Shown here: positions 9,992 through 19,320 of the stretch, piece after piece
Layout of the letters: each line of letters starts with the position of its first letter
Numbering within the stretch: the stretch's first letter is position 1
Notes under the pieces: model-generated
Seen by the model: only the letters and a program-made list of their open reading frames with translations
Told to the model about the DNA's origin: nothing
Databases searched by the model: none
Program-made: the position numbers and the translations under genes
Source of the DNA: Saccoglossus kowalevskii
Lineage: Eukaryota > Hemichordata > Enteropneusta > Harrimaniidae
Assembly (NCBI RefSeq): GCF_000003605.2
Contig: NW_003109990.1
Location: 6,867 to 31,795, forward strand
Direction of reading: 5' to 3'
DNA: 24,929 bases

Positions 9992-10544
9992 GGTGAAGAC
10001 AGGACATTCAAAGACTCCTTGGAACAAGAAGAATACATAAACGTGATGAACAACCCACAACATGTCAAAACAATAGCTCAATTTAGATTAAGTTGCCATA
10101 AACTTGCCATCGAAAAAGGTCGTTATACAAAACCAAAAACACCAGTGGAAGACAGGTTATGCTCCCATTGTAACAAAGTTGAAAATGAGGAACATCATTT
10201 AATACATTGTAAATTGTACACAAAACAAAGAGACGCAATGTTTCACATTATCAACAGTGTAAATGCAAATTTCCTGAATTTGGATAAAGAAAAACAATTT
10301 AAACATATCTTACAATCAAAAGATAAAGATACTATTATAGCCCTCTATGTGTACTTGAGTAACAGTAAATGAACAAACAAAAGAATACACTCAGTCACAC
10401 TTATTTAACTTTTTATTTACTCAACTTTTGCCTACTTACTTTTTTAGTTATTCATTATTAACTTTATTACATTTTAAACACCAAATTAGAAATGTAAAAT
10501 TTTCTACACGGTTGTAATAAAGCTGTTATCTATCTATCTATCTA
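9992..10544 (+). mobile_element. 5'-truncated LINE (non-LTR retrotransposon) 3' end
   Basis: A plus-strand frame, open through about 9992-10369, matches the C-terminal tail found after the reverse transcriptase in some invertebrate LINEs. It includes FRLSCHKLAIEKGRYTKPKT and a zinc-knuckle-like CSHCNKVENEEHHLIHC. The stop is TGA at 10370-10372. A short 3' UTR with TTGTAATAAAGC follows, and then the tandem ATCT tail at about 10528-10544 that is typical of LINE 3' ends. The endonuclease and polymerase domains are absent, so it cannot move. It is oriented opposite to UNC45. The 5' limit is approximate. Confidence 0.8.
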
Positions 10545-11015
10545 ATGGCATAGAGATACATAGCATAGTATTTCAGCAGAGGATAAAAATTAAAAAAAAA
10601 AAATTTACAATTACATTAAATTTTTTTTTTTATACTTGGTAGTCAGTACTTATTTTTGAAAGGCCCAAGGTGAGACAAAGTCTATAACTGTTACTGTTAT
10701 AACGAAAATACTGTACTAACTGAGAAACAGGTAGAACGTGGCAGTGACAGCGTTATGTCACTGTTGACTGGATGCTATTCTCACAACTATGAATTCCGCA
10801 AGTATGGAATTTTAAGAAGAAATGTTAAATGTGGTCAGGTTTGTGATTGGTATGTGTAATGTTCTGTCATTTAGAATAAAATAAAATATGAGAACATGGC
10901 TCTGTAGTTATTGAACTGATGTAACCTCAGCTGAGAAAATTATTGTTAAAATTATCATTTCCATCACATAACTATACAAACAAAGACAATAGAGAATACA
11001 ATTTGTTCTCAAGTA

Positions 11016-11232
11016 CTGTAAAATACTTTATTTTAGCTGGAATAAATTTTTGCTGTAAAGAGTTTTTGAGTGTTTTGCTTGGAATTTATTTATTTTACTG
11101 ATTTTTGACGAGTTGAAAGTAAAATATGGGAAAAAAGGTATATCGGTATTCGCTGAATTTTATTTTCACTCAATCATCCCTTCAGCGAAAATAGTAAAAA
11201 TAAAATTCAAGCAAAAATAAAGTATTTTACAG
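11016..11232. mobile_element. MITE-like element, 217 bp, TA flanks
   Basis: The perfect 19-bp terminal inverted repeat CTGTAAAATACTTTATTTT begins at 11016, and its exact complement ends at 11232. Weaker pairing extends inward. TA lies immediately outside each end (11014-11015, 11233-11234). There is no coding capacity. The TIR start resembles that of the 184-bp element at 6852 (CTGTAAAAT on its right arm), suggesting a related Tc1/mariner-mobilised family. Confidence 0.8.
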
Positions 11233-12029
11233 TATACAGCAACATGTTTTGCTATTTGTTGTAGGTTGTTTTGTCTTTGAGCCAATGCATTATTTCAAAA
11301 CCTACAAAATATACTCCATTAATTATCCCCGAATTTTGAGAATTTTCATGACAAATCAAAATTGTTTGAAGTGGCAAAATTAGGCGATGGTAGGAACAAC
11401 TCGAACTCCTCAAAATGTTCACGTATGAGCAAACAAAAACTTCAAAGAAACACAGGAAAAAGCAAGTTTAATCGTCGTTTCAGAAAAAAAAAACAGATGT
11501 TTACTAGATTACCAGCTATGTAAACAAAATAAAACAGAACACCATGTTCTGTATAGACTTCTGTAAAAGCTATTTGTCATCAAATCATCAGCCCTTTGTT
11601 GAGATACTGTGCTAAATCGAATATTACCATGTAGAGTCCGAGTTACCAAGAAGCTTCAAGTGGGAATAATCAAGAGCTGGAAAGCAGAATGTTCTGGAAG
11701 ATCGATTCCAATTGAACTTTCTAGTGCTTTGCGGGCAAGAATGTTAGGAATGTGTTCCACATGGCCGTTTCAAGCTTACGACAAGCTGAGACGAGTGTGG
11801 AAATCGAACGAATGATACGGCGCAAAGACATCACCAGTAGGTTGGTAATGTTTATCACGATATTACTTAAACACAGTTGTTTTTTGACTACATTCTTTCT
11901 CAAAAATATGTACATGTCCCATTCGATTGTTAAACGCGATGGTGTCAACAAAATCTGACGAGTTGATCTGTCGAACACACACTCGCAATATTCAACTAAA
12001 AGTCATAAAATATTAAACAAGAGACTTAC

Positions 12030-12260
12030 CTCAGCTATAGACAAAAACAATCAAATCTCTAATCCTAAGACTGCGATATGTGTATTACCCGTGAAGTGGT
12101 ATGAACGCAGAGAAACTTTCAGACGATGTACACGACAGCTGAAGGAACTCTAAGAGGGAATCACTTCCGCGACACTTAAGTTGAAAGGTCAATAAACAAA
12201 GTAATGCAAACAATTTATCGTTGGTGGCGGTGCACCTACTGTGAGAATAGTGTGAGAAAA
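12030..12260 (-). other. Putative non-coding first exon of UNC45 (3' boundary supported, 5' end unknown)
   Basis: The minus strand carries a strong donor, CTGAG|GTAAGTC, with its last exon base at 12030. Joined to the acceptor just before the UNC45 ATG (9419), it gives a leader of at least 60 bases. In the joined frame an in-frame TGA lies about 24 bases upstream of the ATG with no ATG between them, which supports the assigned start codon. The right limit given here is a guess; no clear initiator was identified. RNA reads are needed to confirm. Confidence 0.45.
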
Positions 12261-12673
12261 TAGGACAACTCACACACGGGGCAAAATATAGGATGATCAC
12301 TGAATTTTAATTATAGATACTCTCAACACAGGGATGGTTGTTATAAATGGCAATGAAATGGACAGAGCAATATACTAGTATGTATTCGGACTATGTTTGG
12401 GACTGTTATGAGCATTTCAACAAACATCGTTTTTTTTTTTCTCTCTCAAAAGTGGCATTGTGATTCAAATTAACAACGGTCTGTTAGTGAAATGATTGCA
12501 AGATTTAGATTTTTCAAATTTCTGATTGTAAACAGTGAATATCACGAAGGCTTGAATGCTTTTTATATAAAATATTTATAAATAAAAATGATGGTTGAAA
12601 ACTAAGCCTTGTAAATCGAACAATAATTGAAGGAAACCCACACATACTCGTAAGCATAGTTACCAAATAGTTT

Positions 12674-13004
12674 CTATCCTCGGGGGCGGAGCTACGTCAC
12701 AGACGTTCCACGTTGCTAAGACGCGCACCACTGTACATGCATTTATATAGGCTCTGTGCGCGCTGCTGTGGAACGCTGGTCGAGCCGGTAAAAATTCGAG
12801 AAAACAACACAAACTCAACTTTGAAGTAATCCCAAACAACCAAATTTATATATGTTACACACGTAGGGCTAATATTGTTACACTGTTCAGAGGAGTCTCA
12901 ACAATCATCCCAAAGTACCGTTTTTTGCGAGTTTTGGGTCTTTGTTTTCACCGCCGCGGGTTGCCAGGCGGTGAAAATGCCCGGATGTCCGCCCCCGAGG
13001 ATAG
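12674..13004. promoter_or_regulatory. GC-rich promoter-like island bounded by a perfect 17-bp inverted repeat
   Basis: The left arm CTATCCTCGGGGGCGGA (12674-12690) and its exact complement (12988-13004) each contain a GC-box core, GGGGGCGG. Inside are TACGTCAC (CRE-like, 12693-12700), ATTTATATAG (TATA-like, 12741-12750), a GCGCGC-rich stretch and an 11-bp-arm hairpin (12945-12977). CCAAT follows the right arm at 13005. Against the AT-rich surroundings this looks like a CpG promoter. It could drive UNC45 leftward or an unseen rightward transcript; a foldback repeat is the alternative. Confidence 0.5.
12945..12977. other. Strong hairpin: 11-bp perfect inverted repeat with 11-base loop
   Basis: TTTTCACCGCC (12945-12955) and GGCGGTGAAAA (12967-12977) are perfect complements separated by GCGGGTTGCCA. 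It lies inside the promoter-like island. It lacks the U-run of a Pol III terminator; in DNA it could be a paired binding site for a dimeric factor. Confidence 0.85.
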
Positions 13005-13104
13005 CCAATGAAAGCGTATTCTTTGATTCTTTGAATTTGAACGAAGCCCGGGGGCCTTTCATTGTAAATATTTTTATAAATGTTTTATAATTTATTTTAT
13101 TTAT

Positions 13105-14145
13105 AAACAATATCATGCCTTCATCATGATGAAATTCACTGTTAAGTATTTGGATTGTTATTTTAAATTCATGACAACCAGACCAATAGTTAAAAATGAA
13201 ACAAAAATGTCAAAGTATTTTGATTTCAATCCATTGAGGTGTCAATATTGCGGATATTATATCCCATATTTACTTAATTACCATACTGGGTATGTTTAAT
13301 GTGTTCTTTAATGTATACAACAAGATTGAGTCTGTGTTTACCCAAAATGCATTGTGAGTGAATATTTTGACTTTTCTATTGGGTTGCCATGCCGATACTA
13401 TTCTAATACATAATGTCCAACAGCACCCATACTTTTCTGATACTATTGTCGGTCTATTGGTTTGAGTATATAATATTATGTGAAATTTGGATTTTTAATA
13501 TCAGTAAACCTCCCCAAAACAGTGCGTTTGCTTTCGATCTGGAAGTCACTTGTCAAAATCAGTGATTTTACTGTATTAGTCTATGGGTGTCGTATCATGC
13601 TACTAGTATTTAGGAGAAACAAGCGACACAAGTAGAGACGTAAGCAGAAATTAATTATTGTTACATTGTACAATGTCCACGTTGGAATGTTTTTCAAAAG
13701 CCTAACGCATGTACTTTATTCTGATTGGCGTAATACCATATACTAGAAAAGTGAATTATTCTGCTAGAGCCCCAAAAAGTAGTTAAATGTTAATATGAAA
13801 AATGTACTTATGGTGATGCTAGTAAGCTTACGTTGTTTGTTTCATCATTGCCTCCATATACGAAGACAAATCGTATTATAAGAACTGGCCAGTTTTGTTT
13901 GCTCTTCGAAAGCAGAGCAATAGAAGATGAATTTCATTATCTTATAGTGTACCTGTGGCGATGTACGGTTGTCAGAAAGAGTCATATACTCCATTGTGTA
14001 ATTTAGTGAATCTCGGATATCAATAACAAACAGAGAGCTAAATTAAAACCAATCGTAAAATTAACATGTTTACAGTATTTTGAGTCTAAATTATGCGTTG
14101 AATCATTTGAACTCTCCCCCTACTAGTAATTGGCGGTGCCATAAT
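13105..14145. other. Intergenic, nothing recognised
   Basis: About 1 kb of AT-rich sequence with frequent stops in all frames and no repeats, RNA genes or transposon ends that I can support. Confidence 0.6.
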
Positions 14146-14850
14146 TCAGCTTGGTTACGCTAGTAACGTTCGGCTAGCTTGGTTACGCTATTAATGCATA
14201 GCTAGCTAGGCTAAGTTAGTAGCTCCGTGAACTAGGTTACACTAATAACGTTCACCTAGTTTGGTTATGCTACGAAAAATCAACTAGCTTGGTCACGCTA
14301 CAATCTTTCAGTTAGCTTAGTGACCATAGTAACGTCTATAACTAGCTTGGTCACGCTACAGACGTTCAGCTTGTATGGTTACGCTAGTAACGCTTACCTA
14401 GCTTAGTTGCGTTTTGTACGCTGCAAACGTTCGGCTAGCTTGGTTACGCTAGTAACGTTCGGCTAGCTTGGCTACGCTAGTAACGTTCGGCTAGCTTGGC
14501 TACGCTAGTAACGTTCGGCTAGCTTGGTTACGCTAGTAACGTTCGGCTAGCTTGATTACGCTAGTAACGTTCAGCTAGCTTGGTTACGCTATGAAAATTC
14601 AACTAGCTGTTTACGCTAGTAACACTCAGCCAGCTTAGGTACGTGATGGACGTTACAAAAGTTTAGCTAACTGTGTTACGATAGTAACGTTCAGCCAGCT
14701 TGGTTACGCTAGTAACGCTCAGCTAGCTTAGTTACGTAATGGACGTTACAAACGTTTAGCTAGCTTTGTTACACTATTAACGTGCAGCTAACGTTCTTAC
14801 GCTAGTAACACTCAGCTAGCTTAGTTACGTAATGGACGTTACAAACGTTT
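14146..14850. repeat. Minisatellite of 28-bp hairpin-forming units with 93-bp higher-order repeats
   Basis: Roughly 25 units resembling GGCTAGCTTGGTTACGCTAG plus TAACGTTC. Best-preserved copies start at 14433, 14461, 14489, 14517, 14545 and 14573 (exact 28-base period). Each unit carries GTTAC-GCTA-GTAAC, a 5-bp inverted repeat, and the GCTAGC palindrome. At the right end a 93-bp composite unit containing GTAATGGACGTTACAAACG repeats at 14627, 14720 and 14813. The left part is more degenerate. No open frame is maintained. Confidence 0.95.
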
Positions 14851-15696
14851 AATAGCTATCTTTGATGATTGATGATTGCCGAATGCACATCCGAGCGATT
14901 TAGAAAAAAACACACTTTTCCAAAGCATATGCTTCGCCTACGGGTTTTTCTATGCAAACTGTGATCTTTCTTTTAGGCGAACTGATAATCTGTGCGTTCT
15001 GGAAAAGTTCAGAACGGCCGTCCTGCATGCGGCCGGCGCCCTCGGTACTAATTATTCCACCCTTTAATAGCCAACGTTCAGAATAACTGCTTAGAATGAC
15101 TGTTTTGTCCCAGATCGTCCCTGCTACTTGTTTATGTTATTACGTTCACCAGATATGTTACTTATGGGAGGGGGGCAAGGAGGGTTAGCTGGTACAAGTT
15201 AAAGAAAATAAAAAAATGCATTTTACGTTTTTACAAGAAATAAAAGGGTAAGTTCTATTTACAGTAAAAGATACTGATAAAACAAATTCTCAATTACATT
15301 TAACATTTTTATAAAATACTTGATAATTTGTGTTTAAGATACAAATTGGAAATTTCATGCAAATTATGCGTAAGTCACCGTCAATTATTGCCAGTGTGGT
15401 TTATTACATATGATGTCGAGAATGAGAGAGTAGAAAAAAATACGACGTGGTATTGTTTCAAAGCGGGCCCTCGGGCGACACAATCCGCTTAAAAATCTAG
15501 TTCGCATAATAAATTTCGAAGAAAGATCGGCTCATAGTATATCACTATTCAACTTTCTCTCCATTCTTGACATTTTTGACCAATTTAAATATTAATTTGT
15601 CATTTTCGTGCATGACCTAATTTTTGGCAAAATCTCACGTACGTTACAAGATTAGTTTTTTCTTTATCAAACCCTAATTACCCCCACAACATTAAA
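14851..15696. other. Intergenic, no gene supported
   Basis: It includes a GC-richer patch at 14990-15060 with an open plus-strand frame (14876-15067) that has no ATG at its assigned start and no recognisable domain. ACTTTTCCA (about 14915) and TGGAAAAGT (about 15000) form a loose inverted pair. Nothing firmer is seen. Confidence 0.55.

Positions 15697-15728
<32 letters not shown>
15697..15728. repeat. AATC microsatellite, 8 copies
   Basis: A perfect tetranucleotide array adjacent to the ATT array, separated by 13 bases of degraded repeat. Confidence 0.95.
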
Positions 15729-15729
<1 letters not shown>

Positions 15730-15741
15730 AAATCAAAATCA

Positions 15742-15830
<89 letters not shown>
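15742..15830. repeat. ATT microsatellite, about 30 copies
   Basis: A perfect trinucleotide run of 89 bases. The long poly-asparagine frame on the minus strand across it is an artefact of the repeat. Confidence 0.97.
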
Positions 15831-15831
<1 letters not shown>

Positions 15832-16402
15832 CAACTGAATCGACAAACTTATAGTATAGACATGTGTAATTACTGTGTTCCTAAATACTGATAGGCCTTT
15901 CCTTAACATCACAACATATGGTGACATAAATACTTGAATTCATGTGATATATATGTGTCTATTTTAAGCAGTGGCAACCGACATTCTATCAGTGTGTTCG
16001 AATATGATACAGTTTTCTCGGTCGACTCAGTAAAATAAATGTGAGTCTTATGAATATCTAACCTACAGGTAGTCATAGTCATTTTACACCTCGATGCAGT
16101 AATTCGTTATTCATGTAATCCTGGTGCCAGCGGTAGTTACAAAACATAAAATACTAGAATTGGCATACATTCGGTAGCTTCAAGACTATCACAGTTAAAT
16201 CTGGCTTTCTAATGCATGACAGATTATCTATCTGTCCCATGGCTTGTGACGGCTAATGCTTTCCTTGATATACGACAAAATGCGCACATGTAGCCATGGA
16301 AAGAAATAGTATATATGCCATCATTAACTAAAATTACGGGGCCGATTAATCCCGTTCGATCCCACACTTTACTAACTGAGCGAACACTAGCACAAGACAA
16401 AC
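15831..16402. other. Intergenic upstream of the histone-type stem-loop, no intact histone frame
   Basis: All plus-strand frames were read for H1, H2A, H2B, H3 or H4 sequence because a histone 3' end follows. No recognisable histone block was found, so any coding region that once lay here is lost or unrecognisable. Confidence 0.55.
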
Positions 16403-16424
16403 AGCCCTTTTCAGGGCCACCACA
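16403..16424 (+). terminator. Histone-type mRNA 3' stem-loop
   Basis: AGCCCTTTTCAGGGCC (16403-16418) matches 15 of 16 positions of the replication-dependent histone stem-loop (consensus GGCYCTTTTCAGRGCC), with the UUUC loop exact. It is followed by the canonical ACCACA flank and preceded by an A/C-rich flank (ACAAAC). A weakly purine-rich TGAGAGTGA lies about 13 bases downstream, where the histone downstream element binds U7 snRNA. The only deviation is A for G at the stem base, opposite C. Such loops mark cleavage of non-polyadenylated histone mRNAs, yet no histone frame precedes it. Confidence 0.65.
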
Positions 16425-16563
16425 CCCTTCTGAGAGTGAATACCATTACATTATTGTTTAAATGTTGTATAAATATGCTTATCCGTTTTAATATTTTACA
16501 TCAACTGCTTGAACGCGATCTTCATTACACCATCGCCGAATCACCGAATAAAAAGCTTGCCCA

Positions 16564-16656
16564 TTTATAACAGCTTGGCTGGATTGGCTGCTGTTTAGCA
16601 TCTCAGCTCAACACCAGCCAATCAAAGCCGGCGTAACTTCACGATTGATATTTAAA
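16564..16656. promoter_or_regulatory. Divergent CCAAT/TATA promoter-like segment
   Basis: On the minus strand CCAAT (complement at 16583-16587) is followed by TATAAA (complement at 16564-16569). On the plus strand CCAAT at 16618-16622 is followed by TATTTAAA at 16649-16656. This two-way layout resembles the spacers between divergent histone genes such as H2A/H2B, and the histone-type stem-loop lies 146 bases to the left. Neither direction leads into a histone frame: the plus ATG at 16672 is closed after five codons. Confidence 0.4.
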
Positions 16657-16659
16657 GCT

Positions 16660-17485
16660 CCTCGCCACCAAAATGCTCATTACTATGTAATTTCGGGTCT
16701 GATAGTTACCTCACTGGGCAGGTATTCCTAAATAGACCCATGCTCTGATATTATCACCTAGTTTCTTACTTTGACCAAGGATCATTTAAACATTTATAAA
16801 ATGGGCTTTGCATCATGCATTCTTGTTATACTGCTTTAGTGACATACTGTAAGTATTGGTGTTCAAGTTTTATTCATTCTTGTGCGGGAAATAGCAAGGA
16901 TACCTACGCGACTATCCCTCAGCATATGATTTAGCCCAGGCATTTTCTGTGTCGAAATCACGAACTATCCATTTTTACACAGTCTGGGAAGTCCGAATTA
17001 CTAAACGAAGTACAGGATGGCGAAACTGAAATATAAAAATAGAATAAACACATACTTAGAAATTTTTCTCAAAAGTATATAAAATATTCATAGTATGGTA
17101 TAACTGGATCGGAAGTGAACATTGTTTACTACTCTAAATATCCAAACATATTTTAGTATAAGGTAGTAATGATACCGTCCATGACAGTGTTGTCAGTCGT
17201 GGCAGTGATCCATGTTGGTGATCCATGTTGGTGTTATCCACGACAGTGGTGATGATGGCATCCATGAAAGTGTTGTCAGTCATGGTAGTGGTGATTATGT
17301 GATCCATGTTGGTGTTGTCCATGGCAGCAGTGATGCTATTAAATAACACTTGTGAGAAAATAACTAACGCCCAACGTATATTAGCATCAATTAACACAGA
17401 ATCATCAACAGATATATTAATTTAAGTGGAACGTGTTGCCATGGTAATTGTTTGATAGATTACACAAATAATTGAGATAAGTAGC
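16660..17485. other. Intergenic with an 80-bp partial duplication
   Basis: AT-rich and non-coding apart from a simple region at 17170-17340 built from GTCCATG, GTGTTGTCAGTC and GATCCATGTTGGTG elements. Confidence 0.6.
17171..17340. repeat. Imperfect tandem repeat, period about 80 bp
   Basis: CCATGACAGTGTTGTCAGTC near 17179 recurs as CCATGAAAGTGTTGTCAGTC near 17262. Each is followed by GATCCATGTTGGTG, which is itself doubled in the first copy. The minus-strand open frame across it reads TT.DNT/MDHI-like blocks that follow from the repeat. No protein is called. Confidence 0.8.
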
Positions 17486-17507
17486 TATATATATATATAT
17501 ATATATA
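17486..17507. repeat. TA microsatellite, 11 copies
   Basis: A short perfect dinucleotide array just left of the first copy of the duplicated noncoding element. Confidence 0.95.
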
Positions 17508-17529
17508 CAATCAGCGATAAAATTGCTTC

Positions 17530-17740
17530 TTATCATCGACTATCCCGGCACTTATTCCATGATTCCACCTGTAAATAATGCATATTATCTCTTGCATAAA
17601 TGATAATATAAAGAATAATATAATAATATAAAGAACATAAGTGCCCCTTAGTGATCTGCGAGCTGACGTAAGATGCATTTACAATGGAAACCTGGTTTTA
17701 TAATGTGTAACTGGTTTATATATGACAAATTGAGATAACA
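17530..17740 (+). repeat. Noncoding duplicated element, copy A
   Basis: It shares CTGTAAATAATGCATAT (17569-17585, exact) and TAAGATGCATTTACAATGG (17669 on, near-exact) with copy B at 19110-19320, in the same order and orientation with indels between. There are no terminal inverted repeats or coding frame. It is either a local duplication or two copies of an unnamed dispersed repeat. Confidence 0.65.
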
Positions 17741-19109
17741 TATTTACTTATTAATGATCTTATAGAAAATAACAAAATTCTAGATTTAATAGTAAAGTAT
17801 TTTGTGCTTCAATCTAGTTGATTCAGCTAGCTAAAAAAAATAATTCATAATAATGCATTCGCCAACTTAATTCGTAATTTCGGTGAAAACGAAAATTTCC
17901 AATAGTATATTTAAAGAATAATCACCAGAACATGAAATAGTGAAACAATTACAGACTTCATAGAAATTACGAGGTTTATTTCAAAAGTCACACACATAAA
18001 TCACATAGTCTTCAAACAAATTCGCACGAAATATGATGCCCCTTTTTGAATAATGCATGACAAATTGTGACCCTTGTCTGACCAGACACTGTTTGTTTAA
18101 TTATTATAACTGTATTCTTCTGAAGGTGCAATGATAATCAATGTCCTCCACCAATCTATATAACTATATCCTCGTAGGTGTCATCCAATCAGTGGCCTTC
18201 ACTGATGTCCATTTATTCAGGTCGTATGCCCGGCACGTCCCCTCCAAAGGTGACAACGTTCATAGGTTTAGTGAAAATATCCATGTATAGTATCTTTGTA
18301 TATCGCCTATTATTACATTTCTTTTATCTAGAATGCCGTTTTTCAAGGGCAAAAACTTTTTATTGTTTTATTGCGGAGACCCTTATGTCAAAGATTGTAA
18401 CATGATAATTGTTTGAAAACAAAGGCATTATTTCAACTTGAAAGTTGCTCTTTACATTCTGAAGTCTATGTTTTAATCTTCATTCAGCCTTCAAATATAT
18501 ATGTAATTTATGCATTCATATAATAATTCTCTGATTCGAAAGAATTTCAATATTTTTTTCAAATAAATGAATATAACCCATCTGAACTCGTCGAGATTTC
18601 TCTAGCAACTTTTGTATTGATTTTTGTTACAAAAGACTACGATAACCAATGATCGCTTTCTGTACTGAAGATAAGGGATTGATGACCTCATAATACTCCA
18701 TTTACCTAACATACATATATACCATGACCATGTCCCGGATCACGTTGATATTCCCTCATAATATATATATATACAGTATTTTCAACCAGCGTGTCACCTG
18801 AGAGTGGCTTATATTATGTAATAGTAAAGACGGTGCTATGGTTTGAATCCCACGATGCACACTGTTTGTCAACTACGACGGAATGAACACATGACACATG
18901 TAAATTATTTCAGACATATGTATGCCTACATACTGACGTCCCTTCGGAGATAATTCAATGAATTCACCTAATCTATATCAGTAAATACCCAGAAAGGCGA
19001 TTTATTTTCAGATGAGAATTTCATAACCCCTTGAGCATCACCATATCCTTTATAAATACTTCACTAATGACTTTTTGTCCTTGCAGCATTTATGCAATAT
19101 AGGATGTCT
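17741..19109. other. Intergenic between duplicated elements; regulatory-like patch at 18040-18290
   Basis: AT-rich, without a supported gene. A less AT-rich patch at 18040-18290 holds a palindromic pair of SMAD-type boxes, GTCTG-AC-CAGAC (18076-18087), TAATTA-like sites, and CCAATCA. An open plus-strand frame there (18178-18405) has no ATG at its assigned start and no recognised domain. Confidence 0.5.
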
Positions 19110-19320
19110 CAAATTATGGAAGATACTGGCCGACTTAATCCATAATCCCCTGTAAATAATGCATATCTGCGTAAGAGCCTTAAATAAATAATAATAAAAC
19201 ATTATTCGTGATATCGAATGTTATTGTAAGATACATTGACAATGGTAACGTAATTACGTTACGTGTTTTAGCTTATATCTAATACATGATGACTTATATA
19301 TCTTTAAATACTACAGATGA
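19110..19320 (+). repeat. Noncoding duplicated element, copy B
   Basis: Partner of the element at 17530-17740. The exact core is CTGTAAATAATGCATAT at 19150-19166, and TAAGATACATTGACAATGG starts at 19227. The spacing between the two blocks is 77 bases here against 100 in copy A. Confidence 0.65.

Larger units (their letters stand above)
9419..12029 (-). other. Putative leader intron of UNC45 hosting mobile elements
   Basis: The interval between the UNC45 ATG exon acceptor and the candidate donor at 12029. It contains the LINE tail (9992-10544), AT-rich sequence, and a 217-bp MITE-like element (11016-11232). The open frames at 11609-11978 on both strands resemble nothing I know and look like chance. 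Confidence 0.5.

Noticed and set aside
11609-11978. Overlapping open frames on both strands upstream of UNC45
   Set aside because: No recognisable domain on either strand; chance-length frames in the putative leader intron.
15739-15927. Minus-strand open frame encoding poly-asparagine
   Set aside because: It is a translation of the ATT microsatellite; no gene context.
16346-16358. CGTTCGATCCCAC resembles a tRNA B box
   Set aside because: No A box at proper spacing and no foldable tRNA; the nearby signal is the histone-type stem-loop instead.
16330-16402. Weak resemblance of the sequence just before the stem-loop (GAGCGAACA) to the histone H3 C-terminal codons
   Set aside because: Only a few residues agree and no longer alignment or correct stop exists; too weak to call a histone H3 relic.
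18800-18855. Possible tRNA or tRNA-derived SINE (GGTTTGAATCCC resembles a B box, with TGGCTTATATT upstream)
   Set aside because: The A box is poor, no cloverleaf can be folded with a paired acceptor stem, and there is no T-run terminator in place.
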